A DNA stretch of 9,358 bases from Cenarchaeum sp. Lineage in GTDB: Archaea > Thermoproteota > Nitrososphaeria > Nitrososphaerales > Nitrosopumilaceae. Positions 1 through 5,894 of the stretch are shown here, piece after piece. The translations under genes and the position numbers were made by a program. The stretch spans positions 1 to 9,358 of the forward strand of contig RKSK01000125.1 in assembly GCA_007570915.1 (NCBI GenBank), written 5' to 3'. How positions within the stretch are numbered: position 1 is the stretch's first letter; each line of letters begins with the position of its first letter. The notes below the pieces were generated by a model, which saw only the letters and a list, made by a program, of their open reading frames with translations, was not told where the DNA came from and did no database searches.

Positions 1-324
1 TCGTCTCGTGCCGATGGAGTCGCCTAGCCAGGCACGGGCAAGGGCTACCCTAGCTGAGATAATGCCGAACATCTGTCCGTTCACCGGAAGTGCGTGGTCG
101 TCTATCCCTGGCCATGGCGGAGCAGGATCCTAAAAGCGACGCCATTACCGCGGCAGACGCCGCCTGGGAGGTCTTCCGGATCCCCGTCCAACCGGAGTCT
201 GCACGCCAAAGACTGCCCGGGGCGCCTGCCCGTATGCTTTTGCCAGAGCCGGATCTTTTGGCCAAAAATACCCGGTCGCCCCATAACCCCACCGGATTGC
301 CCAACGCCGCGGCAAGCCCCGCAC
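1..324. other. Apparently non-coding leader region upstream of threonine synthase
   Basis: No gene is convincingly visible here. A frame runs in phase with threonine synthase from GTG at 90 or ATG at 114, but its codons (GAT, CCT, CAA, TTG, GGA) lack the strong G/C third-position bias of every real gene in the window, and it would add 80-90 residues with no family counterpart. GC content looks lower than in the coding parts. A perfect 12-base palindrome, TTTTGGCCAAAA, lies at 256-267. A small GCTA/TAGC stem is possible near 45-55. The first hundred bases could belong to an RNA gene or the edge of an upstream gene cut by the window, but no tRNA cloverleaf, 5S rRNA or SRP RNA core could be built. 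Confidence 0.5.
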
Positions 325-334
325 TCTTTAAATT
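325..334 (+). promoter_or_regulatory. TATA-like box for threonine synthase
   Basis: The element CTTTAAAT lies in an otherwise GC-rich stretch, centred about 30 bases before the ATG at 360. Archaeal TATA boxes usually sit about 25-30 bases before the transcript start, so this spacing predicts a leaderless or nearly leaderless transcript beginning at or just before 360. No Shine-Dalgarno sequence precedes that ATG, which agrees. The position supports 360 rather than 90 or 114 as the real start codon. Confidence 0.6.
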
Positions 335-359
335 GCCGCCGCGGGCGGCGCGCGCGCGG

Positions 360-1697
360 ATGGCGCAGGGCGCGCGGCTACGGTGCATCGACGGAGCGTG
401 CGCGCTAGAGTACCCCATAGAGACCGCCGCGGTCCACTGCAGGCGGGGCCACCACCTCGACGTCGTCTATGACGGCTCGCCGCCAAAGTCCCTCAAGGAG
501 GAGTTTTTGCACCGCCGCGACCACGGCGGGAGCATATTCAACGAGAGCGGCGTGTGGCGGTTCAGGGAGCTCCTCAACTTTTGCGGCATTGACGCCGGCG
601 ACGAGGCCGCATGCTCGCGCTCGCTCGTCTCCCTTGACGGGTCAGAGGGCCGCCTGTCGCGGCCGTACGGCATGTCAAGGGTCGCCGAGTTTTGCAGGAT
701 GGACCCCGAGCGCCTCCTCCTCCAGCCCGAGGGCTACAACCCGAGCGGGTCCTTCAAGGACAACGGCATGGCGACTGCCGTCACGCACGCCAGGATGGTC
801 GGCGCGGCGACGATCGTGTGCGCCTCGACGGGAAACACGTCGGCCTCGGCGGGCATGTTTGCTGCAAACGAGGGCATGGCGTGCGACGTGTACATACCGC
901 GCGGCAAGATCGCGCAGGGCAAGCTCGGCCAGGCGTACCAGTTTGGGGCCCAGATAGTCGAGGTGGACGGCAACTTTGATGACGCGCTGCGCGCGTCGCT
1001 AGAGGCCGTCGGCGAGGGCAGGGGCTACACGGTCAACTCGATCAACCCGTTCCGCATAGAGGGCCAAAAGACGATACCCTACAGGGCCCTCGAGCACCTG
1101 GGCTGGGAGGCGCCGGACTGGATCGTCTACCCCGGCGGCGCGCTGGGCAACACGTCAAGCTGCGGCAAGGCCCTCTCCGAGCTGCGCTCGTGGGGGTGGA
1201 TAAAAAAGATGCCCAGGATCGCCGTCGTCAACGCCGAGGGCGCAAGCACGCTTGCCGACCTGTACAACGGCGCGGGCGGCGGCGGCGGGCTGCGCTGGAA
1301 CGCCGGCCGTCCCGACACCGGGGCGATCGAGCGCCACTATGCGGCCCTTGACGCGTCTGGCGGCGTGCCGCAGACGCGCGCGACGGCCATACAGATCGGG
1401 CGGCCCGCAAACCTGCTAAAGGCCCTGCGCGCGCTGGAGGCGAGCGACGGGTGCGTCACGACGGTGAGCGACGCCGATATGCTCGACGGCATGTCCGTCG
1501 TCGGCCTCAACGGCTTTGACTGCGAGATGGCCTCCGGCGCGACGGTCGCCGGCATACGCAGGCTCGTCGACGAGGGGACCATCCGCCGCGACGACACGGT
1601 CGTCGGCATACTCACGGGGAGGCAAAAGGACCCCTCGCTGCCAGTGGAGTACCACACTGACGCCTCAAACCGCTTTGCGAGGCCGCCGCGCGCATGA
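360..1697 (+). CDS. thrC: Threonine synthase (PLP-dependent)
   Basis: Converts O-phospho-L-homoserine to L-threonine and phosphate in the cytoplasm, the last step of threonine synthesis. The 445-residue protein has the expected order: an N-terminal ribbon-like segment (Cys9, Cys14, Cys27, then Asp/Val-rich LDVVYD), then the fold type II PLP core. The PLP-binding lysine is Lys133 in NPSGSFKDNG. A phosphate-binding loop follows at 156-161 (STGNTS), then YTVNSINPFRIEGQKT (223-238) and YPGGALGNTS (257-266). The start at ATG 360 is chosen because the ribbon begins there, the upstream in-frame sequence looks non-coding, and a TATA-like box lies about 30 bases before it. The usual SFKDRG is SFKDNG here, and the second half of the four-Cys ribbon is degenerate (CRRGHH). 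Its TGA overlaps the methyltransferase ATG, so the two are probably co-transcribed. Family assignment is firm. Confidence 0.95.
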   Translation: MAQGARLRCIDGACALEYPIETAAVHCRRGHHLDVVYDGSPPKSLKEEFLHRRDHGGSIFNESGVWRFRELLNFCGIDAGDEAACSRSLVSLDGSEGRLSRPYGMSRVAEFCRMDPERLLLQPEGYNPSGSFKDNGMATAVTHARMVGAATIVCASTGNTSASAGMFAANEGMACDVYIPRGKIAQGKLGQAYQFGAQIVEVDGNFDDALRASLEAVGEGRGYTVNSINPFRIEGQKTIPYRALEHLGWEAPDWIVYPGGALGNTSSCGKALSELRSWGWIKKMPRIAVVNAEGASTLADLYNGAGGGGGLRWNAGRPDTGAIERHYAALDASGGVPQTRATAIQIGRPANLLKALRALEASDGCVTTVSDADMLDGMSVVGLNGFDCEMASGATVAGIRRLVDEGTIRRDDTVVGILTGRQKDPSLPVEYHTDASNRFARPPRA

Positions 1698-2683
1698 CGG
1701 CGGCGGGGCGCCGCGCGGCGCGGCCGAGGTCCCTTGAGCTCTTCGCCGGGGCCGGCGGCCTGGCCCTGGGCATCTCAAAGGCCGGCTTTGAGACCGTCGC
1801 GCTAGTCGAGAACGACAGGGACTGCGTGGCGACGCTGAGGAGGAACCGCCCGCGCTGGAACGTCATGGGCGAGGACGTCGCCGGCGTCGACTTTAGGGGA
1901 ATGGAGGCCGACCTCGTCACGGGCGGGTTTCCGTGCCAGCCCTTTAGCCACGCGGGCCACAAGCTCGGCTTTCGCGACGTGCGCGGGACGATCTTTTACG
2001 AGTTTGCCAGGGCCGTCAAGGAGGTCAGGCCGCGCGCGTTTCTCGCCGAGAACGTCGAGGCCATCACGCGCAACGACGGCGGCCGCACGCTGAGCACCAT
2101 ACTCGACATACTCGGCTCGCTCGGCTACAGGGTCGAGTACCGCACGCTAAACGCGCTGGACTACCGCGTGCCCCAAAAGCGCAAGAGGGTCATATTCGTC
2201 GGCGTGAGGCGCGGCGTGCGCTTTGAGTTTCCCGCGCCGCGGCGCGGCGTCGTGACGATGGCCGAGGCCCTGCGCGGCGCGCCGCGCTCCGAGGGCGAGC
2301 AGTACTCGGAGTGGAGGAGAAAGATACTCGACCTAGTCCCGCCGGGCGGCTCGTGGGTCGACCTCCCGCTGCGCCTGCAAAAGAGGTACCTCGGGAGCAG
2401 CTTCCACTCGGAGGGAGGCAAGCGCGGCATGGCGCGGCGCCTGTCGTGGGACGAGCCGTGCCTGACGCTGACGTGCTCGCCGGCCCAAAAGATGACGGAC
2501 AGGGTGCACCCCGACGAGACGCGCCCGCTCACCGTGCGCGAGTACGCGCGCATACAGACGTTCCCTGACGAGTGGGGGTTTGAGGGGAGCATGCACTCGC
2601 AGTACCGGCAGATAGGCAACGCGGTGCCCGTGAGGCTCGCGGTGGCCCTGGGCCGCTCGCTGCGCCGCGCCCTTGAGGGCTAG
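1694..2683 (+). CDS. DNA (cytosine-5)-methyltransferase of a type II R-M system
   Basis: Transfers methyl from S-adenosylmethionine to C5 of cytosine in a specific DNA site, protecting it from the neighbouring nuclease. All key family motifs are visible in 329 residues: motif I at 15-25 (ELFAGAGGLAL, AdoMet binding), motif IV at 77-85 (GGFPCQPFS, catalytic Cys81), motif VI at 119-121 (ENV), motif VIII at 161-170 (QKRKRVIFVG), motif IX at 277-294 (RPLTVREYARIQTF onward) and motif X at 307-315 (IGNAVPVRL). The target-recognition region lies about 180-270 and includes PPGGSW and LTLTCSPAQK. Specificity cannot be read directly; pairing with an Eco47II-like nuclease suggests GGNCC. The ATG overlaps the threonine synthase stop (ATGA) and no TATA box is seen before it, so expression probably depends on the upstream gene. 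The TAG stop shares CTAG with the opposing nuclease stop. Confidence 0.95.
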   Translation: MTAAGRRAARPRSLELFAGAGGLALGISKAGFETVALVENDRDCVATLRRNRPRWNVMGEDVAGVDFRGMEADLVTGGFPCQPFSHAGHKLGFRDVRGTIFYEFARAVKEVRPRAFLAENVEAITRNDGGRTLSTILDILGSLGYRVEYRTLNALDYRVPQKRKRVIFVGVRRGVRFEFPAPRRGVVTMAEALRGAPRSEGEQYSEWRRKILDLVPPGGSWVDLPLRLQKRYLGSSFHSEGGKRGMARRLSWDEPCLTLTCSPAQKMTDRVHPDETRPLTVREYARIQTFPDEWGFEGSMHSQYRQIGNAVPVRLAVALGRSLRRALEG

Positions 2684-3396
2684 CGGCCAAAGGCGTACTC
2701 GAACCACTTGCCGGCCCGCCCCGCGCCGCCGCGCTCGCCGCCGCCCAGGACGTCGCCCATCGCGCGCGGGAGCGCCGCCCACGCCTCGGAGAGCGCCGAG
2801 TCGCTCCCCGTGACAATGCCGTAGACCCTGCCCCCCCACGCCCTCCTGATGTTGGGGTTTGTGCTGTTGCGAAACACCCACGCGCGCTCGCCGGAGGTCC
2901 CGTTCTGCGCGAGTATGTACGCCCAGTAGCACCTCGCCTGCGGGTGCTCGCGCAGGATTCGCTCGAGCGCGTCGTGGACCGCCTTGTGCTTTGAGCCGCT
3001 GAGCGTGTTGTACTTGTTCTTGAGCTCGATGAACGCCATGTTGTCCTCCCTGGCAAGGTCTACCTCGAGGCGGTGCCCCTTGGGCAGCGCCACCCACCCC
3101 TCGACGCCCCCGAGGACCTCCTGGTGGAACTCGCCTATGGCGTTGTTGAGCGACTTGTCGCGGATGCGGTCGGCGTCAACCTCCTCCCAGTCGCCCGGCC
3201 CGATGCCCCTGTTGCCCATGTCTAGGACCATCTTGAACGGGTCCACGACGCTCTTTTTCAGCAGGCGCCCCGCGTCCTGTTGCTGGAGCTCGGCGTACCT
3301 GTCGCAGACCCTCTTTACGCAGCGGTAAAAGTGCCCGTCGTCCACAAACGACACGTAGCGGTTTGCCAACGCGCAGGGCCGCGGGGAGGCGCCCAT
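2680..3396 (-). CDS. Type II restriction endonuclease, Eco47II/Sau96I-like
   Basis: Predicted PD-(D/E)XK nuclease cleaving unmethylated DNA at the site protected by the adjacent methyltransferase. From ATG 3396 it has 238 residues. Recognisable blocks match my recollection of the Eco47II/Sau96I (GGNCC) family: YVSFVDD (14-20), VVDPFKM (50-56), the KSLNNAIGEFHQEVLGGVEGW block (81-101), VDLAREDNMAFIELKNKYNT (112-131) and YGIVTGSDSAL (192-202). The putative catalytic set is Asp113, Glu124 and Lys126. The reading frame is open to an ATG at 3501, giving 273 residues, but the extra 35 residues look unlike a conserved domain and cover a TATA-like box and two inverted repeats, so 3396 is preferred. 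The gene converges on the methyltransferase, with both stops within CTAG. Family identity is from memory of conserved blocks and was not searched; nuclease identity is strongly supported by context. Confidence 0.82.
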   Translation of the reverse strand: MGASPRPCALANRYVSFVDDGHFYRCVKRVCDRYAELQQQDAGRLLKKSVVDPFKMVLDMGNRGIGPGDWEEVDADRIRDKSLNNAIGEFHQEVLGGVEGWVALPKGHRLEVDLAREDNMAFIELKNKYNTLSGSKHKAVHDALERILREHPQARCYWAYILAQNGTSGERAWVFRNSTNPNIRRAWGGRVYGIVTGSDSALSEAWAALPRAMGDVLGGGERGGAGRAGKWFEYAFGR

Positions 3397-3419
3397 AAAT
3401 CCCTGCCGCGCCCCCACGC

Positions 3420-3438
3420 GCTTGGGTTTGCCCCAAGC
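3420..3438. repeat. Inverted repeat between the nuclease TATA-like box and its start
   Basis: A perfect 7-base inverted repeat, GCTTGGG and CCCAAGC, is separated by TTTGC. It lies immediately downstream (minus-strand sense) of the TATA-like box and just before the predicted transcript start and ATG at 3396. A protein bound there could block polymerase, so it may be an operator. A hairpin in DNA or RNA is the alternative. No regulator gene is seen beside it. Confidence 0.45.
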
Positions 3439-3446
3439 CTTAAAAG
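3439..3446 (-). promoter_or_regulatory. TATA-like box for the restriction endonuclease
   Basis: Read on the minus strand this is CTTTTAAG, the only A/T-rich element in 3397-3539. Its centre is about 46 bases before the ATG at 3396, which would give a short leader of roughly 20 bases. The element is almost palindromic, so it could also start transcription in the plus direction towards the membrane protein gene at 3540, with a leader of about 70 bases. It falls inside the longer nuclease reading frame, which argues against the start at 3501. Confidence 0.45.
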
Positions 3447-3462
3447 CGGGGGCGCAAGCGGA

Positions 3463-3479
3463 CATGCCATCAAGGCATG
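3463..3479. repeat. Inverted repeat upstream of the nuclease TATA-like box
   Basis: CATGCC and GGCATG, a 6-base perfect inverted repeat, are separated by ATCAA. It lies about 17 bases upstream (minus-strand sense) of the TATA-like box, on the other side from the 3420-3438 repeat. The two repeats have different sequences. Candidate regulator-binding site; it may also act on the plus-strand gene at 3540. An alternative nuclease ATG (3465) falls inside it. Confidence 0.4.
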
Positions 3480-3539
3480 CAAGGTGACTCGCCTCAGACA
3501 TGAGCCCGGGCGTCGCGCCGGGGGCAGGGTAGCGCGCGC

Positions 3540-4793
3540 ATGGTGAACCTTTGGGTGGAGGTGCCCCTCCTCGCGGCCCTCATCGGCCTCTCGGGGTTCT
3601 TTAGCGGCCTCGAGGTGGCCCTCGTCGGGACGCGCAACTCGCGCGTCTCGCAGTTTGTCAAGGAGGGCCGCAAGGGCGCAAGGGCCCTGCGGAGGCTAAA
3701 GTCAAACCCCGGCTGGATGATGGCGAGCGTTAACCTCGGCAACAACGTCGTCAACGTCGGCGCCTCGGCGCTGGCCACGAGCGTTGCCATAGAGCTCTTT
3801 GGCGACAGCGGCCTCGGCGTGGCGATCGGCGTGATGACGTTCCTCATACTCGTCTTCGGCGAGATAACGCCAAAGACCTACTGCAACGCAAACGCGGACC
3901 GCATAGCGCTGCGCTTCGCGCCGGTCCTGCTCGCGTTCAGCTACGCGACGTGGCCGGTCGTCAAGCTCTTTGAGACGATCACGCGCGGCGTGGTCCGCCT
4001 CACGGGGAGCAGCTACCTCCCCCCGCCGATCACCGAGAAGGAGATAGAGCACGTCATAGACCAGGGCATGGCCGAGAAGGCCATAGAGCGCGAGGAGCAC
4101 GCGCTCGTGCGCGGGGCCCTGAGCTTTGACGACATTGCCGTCCACAGCGTAATGACGCCTCGCACGAGAATGTTTGCCCTCCCCGGCAGGATGCTGCTGC
4201 TCGACGCGCTGCCGAGGATAAACGAGTCGGGCCACTCGCGCATACCCGTGTACGGGAAGGACATTGACGACATCACGGGCTTTGTCCACGTCAAGGACAT
4301 GCTGCGCGAGCTCGAGCGGGACCGCCGCGAGGGCAGCCTCGACCTCATAGCGCGCAAGCCCGTCTTTGCGTCGCGCGAAAAGACGGTCAGGTCGCTGCTA
4401 GACGAGATGAAGGGGCGCAAGGTCCACCTCTCCATAGTCATCGACGAGCATGGCGGCGTCGAGGGCCTCGTCACGTTCGAGGACCTCATAGAGGAGATAG
4501 TCGGCGAGGTCGAGGACGAGGGCGACAGGGGTGGCCAGCCGCAGTACACGTCAGTAGACCGCGACACGATCATAGCCGACGGCGACATAGAGATGGGCCG
4601 CGTGGGCAAGATACTGCGCGTGAGCGTCCCCGGCGGCGACGCGCGCTCGACGCTGAACGGCCTGCTCCACGAGCGCCTAAAGGACATACCGCGCGAGGGC
4701 GACAAGGTCGAGCTCGCCGGCGTGCGCATCGTCGTCGAAAAGGTCTCAAACAACCGGTCCGAGCGCGTCAGGATCGAGCGCCTTCGCGGCTGA
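3540..4793 (+). CDS. CNNM/CorC-type membrane protein (DUF21, CBS pair, CorC_HlyC domain)
   Basis: A 417-residue protein with the architecture of the CNNM/CorC/HlyC family, whose members take part in Mg2+ or other divalent-cation transport or homeostasis. The DUF21 membrane domain spans about 1-150: hydrophobic segments at 7-27, 61-87, 92-108 and 122-143, with the conserved GFFSGLEVAL (19-28), NLGNNVVNVG (65-74) and FGEITPKTY (106-114). A CBS pair follows at about 200-325 (SVMTPRTRMF at 203-212; SIVIDEHGGVEGLVTFEDLIEEIVGE at 298-323, with the characteristic DEHGG). The C-terminal CorC_HlyC domain is about 335-410. The protein is full length for the family. The ATG at 3540 gives an immediate transmembrane helix; no clear TATA box is seen at the usual leaderless distance. 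Transport substrate is unknown, and older hemolysin labels for this family should not be taken literally. The last 26 bases overlap the convergent GAPDH gene. Confidence 0.93.
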   Translation: MVNLWVEVPLLAALIGLSGFFSGLEVALVGTRNSRVSQFVKEGRKGARALRRLKSNPGWMMASVNLGNNVVNVGASALATSVAIELFGDSGLGVAIGVMTFLILVFGEITPKTYCNANADRIALRFAPVLLAFSYATWPVVKLFETITRGVVRLTGSSYLPPPITEKEIEHVIDQGMAEKAIEREEHALVRGALSFDDIAVHSVMTPRTRMFALPGRMLLLDALPRINESGHSRIPVYGKDIDDITGFVHVKDMLRELERDRREGSLDLIARKPVFASREKTVRSLLDEMKGRKVHLSIVIDEHGGVEGLVTFEDLIEEIVGEVEDEGDRGGQPQYTSVDRDTIIADGDIEMGRVGKILRVSVPGGDARSTLNGLLHERLKDIPREGDKVELAGVRIVVEKVSNNRSERVRIERLRG

Positions 4794-5820
4794 ATCGCGC
4801 CTCAAGCGCGGCCTTTTTCTGCGCGAGGCCAAAGAGCGACTCTGTGCGCGCAAGGGCCTCGGCGCGCGGCCGGCCAAAGAGCATCGCCTGCATGAGCATG
4901 TGGTTCTCGGGTATGACAATCCCCGTCTGGTCGTCCGAGTAGACGACCTGGGCCGTGTCGCCGCGGCTCGCCGTCATCTCGGCGTGCACGTGGACCATGT
5001 TTGTGTCCGCGAGCGCGTCAGACGAGCCGGCAAACTCGCGGACCTCGCGCGTCCCGCGCGCGCCCCACAGCACCGCGACGGCCGGCTCGCCGGCCAGGGC
5101 CGCGTGGATGTCGTCCGGCGGCGGGGCCGCGCCGGCAAACCTCGCGTCGAGTATGTGGACGTGCATCTGCCGCGTGGGCACCTTGACCGCCCTGACATGG
5201 ACCGGCACGGCGTCGCCCATGTGCGCCCTGACGTCCTCGCCGTGGTGCGGCGAGGGCGTCATCTCTATCGTGTCGGGGATCTCGCCGCCCTGCTCGATGT
5301 CGGCCCAGCGGCGTATGAGCGTGATGTCAAGGCGGCCTATCTGGCCTGCGAACGCCTCGGCGAGCGGGCGGGCGACCTTGCCGATGCCGGTCACGTTGCA
5401 GCTTCCCTGCATGACGTGCCTCTTGCCGATGGCCGACTCGTAGTTTGTGCGCGAGCTAAAGAGCGTGTCGGCGACCGCCCCCTCGCCGTGTATAGTCTCG
5501 CCGCCCTGGTATATGGCCATGAGGCCGCGCGGCTCGTACAGCGAGGCCTTGTTCTCGCGGCCCGTCCCGGACGGCGTGCAGTCTATGACGAGGTCGCACG
5601 AGTCAAGGGCCGACTCTATGCTGCCGGCCGCGCCGCGGCCGGCCAGGCCCGGCAGGGCGGGGCCGGGGACAAAGACGCGGTGGCCGTCGGCGGCGGCCCG
5701 CTCGATGCCCCTCGCCGAGGCCTTGCCGACGCCGACTAGCTCGACCTCGCCGTCGCGGCCCACGAGGGCCGCGACCCTGCGCCCGATCGAGCCGTACCCG
5801 TTGACAAAGACGCGCTTCAC
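4768..5820 (-). CDS. gap: Type II (archaeal) glyceraldehyde-3-phosphate dehydrogenase, phosphorylating
   Basis: Reversibly interconverts glyceraldehyde 3-phosphate, phosphate and NAD(P)+ with 1,3-bisphosphoglycerate. In archaea this form is often assigned to gluconeogenesis. The 350-residue protein is full length. A Rossmann nucleotide-binding motif opens it (VNGYGSIGRRVA, 6-17); the catalytic cysteine is Cys141 in GSCNVTG, followed by SPHHGEDV (190-197) and KVPTRQMHVH (213-222), with His220 at the position of the catalytic histidine in archaeal enzymes. The start is GTG at 5820, immediately before the conserved dinucleotide-binding strand, with a TATA-like element about 30 bases upstream and no ribosome-binding site. 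The C-terminus overlaps the convergent membrane protein gene by 26 bases. A T-rich minus-strand stretch near 4757-4738, just past the stop, could help terminate transcription. Coenzyme preference (NAD versus NADP) cannot be read with certainty. Confidence 0.96.
   Translation of the reverse strand: MKRVFVNGYGSIGRRVAALVGRDGEVELVGVGKASARGIERAAADGHRVFVPGPALPGLAGRGAAGSIESALDSCDLVIDCTPSGTGRENKASLYEPRGLMAIYQGGETIHGEGAVADTLFSSRTNYESAIGKRHVMQGSCNVTGIGKVARPLAEAFAGQIGRLDITLIRRWADIEQGGEIPDTIEMTPSPHHGEDVRAHMGDAVPVHVRAVKVPTRQMHVHILDARFAGAAPPPDDIHAALAGEPAVAVLWGARGTREVREFAGSSDALADTNMVHVHAEMTASRGDTAQVVYSDDQTGIVIPENHMLMQAMLFGRPRAEALARTESLFGLAQKKAALEARFSREGARS
4814..4818 (+). terminator. Possible T-tract terminator of the CNNM/CorC-type gene
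   Basis: A run of five T lies 21 bases after the membrane protein stop, in a sequence with almost no other T runs. Archaeal termination commonly uses T-rich tracts without a hairpin. The tract lies inside the opposing GAPDH coding sequence, where it encodes Lys-Lys, so coding constraint alone could explain it. Tentative. Confidence 0.25.
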
Positions 5821-5845
5821 GGCGCGCCGGCCCCGCGCCGCGCGC

Positions 5846-5853
5846 CATATTAG
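5846..5853 (-). promoter_or_regulatory. TATA-like box for GAPDH
   Basis: Read on the minus strand, CTAATATG is centred about 30 bases before the GTG at 5820. The intervening sequence is entirely GC-rich. Spacing fits a leaderless or near-leaderless transcript. It is about 10 bases from the opposing element at 5863-5870, so both genes share one small divergent promoter region. Confidence 0.5.
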
Positions 5854-5862
5854 TGGTGCAGG

Positions 5863-5870
5863 TTAAAATA
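5863..5870 (+). promoter_or_regulatory. TATA-like box for the DsbA-like gene
   Basis: TTAAAATA is a strong A/T island in GC-rich surroundings. Counting about 27 bases from its centre gives a transcript start near 5893, just before an in-frame TTG at 5895 and GTG at 5904. The element falls inside the longest reading frame, which opens with GTG at 5853, so it argues for a later translation start. Confidence 0.5.
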
Positions 5871-5894
5871 GCGCCGCGGGCGCGCCGCGCGCCG

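Noticed and set aside
10..60. D-arm-like GTCGCCTAGCC suggesting a tRNA
   Set aside because: No matching acceptor stem, anticodon stem or TTCRA T-loop could be placed on either strand.
61..105. Weak likeness to 5S rRNA (CCGAAC followed by CGGAAGT)
   Set aside because: The spacing is wrong and the rest of the 5S fold is absent.
90..359. N-terminal extension of threonine synthase from GTG 90 or ATG 114
   Set aside because: Codon use is unlike the real genes, no conserved domain is visible, and a TATA-like box at 325-334 points to a start at 360.
50..418. Minus-strand 122-residue frame in the leader region
   Set aside because: No recognisable domain; it overlaps the threonine synthase start and promoter and looks like a by-product of GC-rich sequence.
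2333..3097. Long minus-strand frame of 254 residues across the R-M junction
   Set aside because: Arg/Gly/Ala-rich low-complexity translation lying over the methyltransferase and nuclease in other frames; both of those have clear motifs.
4900..5739. Plus-strand frame of 279 residues opposite GAPDH
   Set aside because: It is the antisense shadow of the well-supported GAPDH gene; the translation has no domain.
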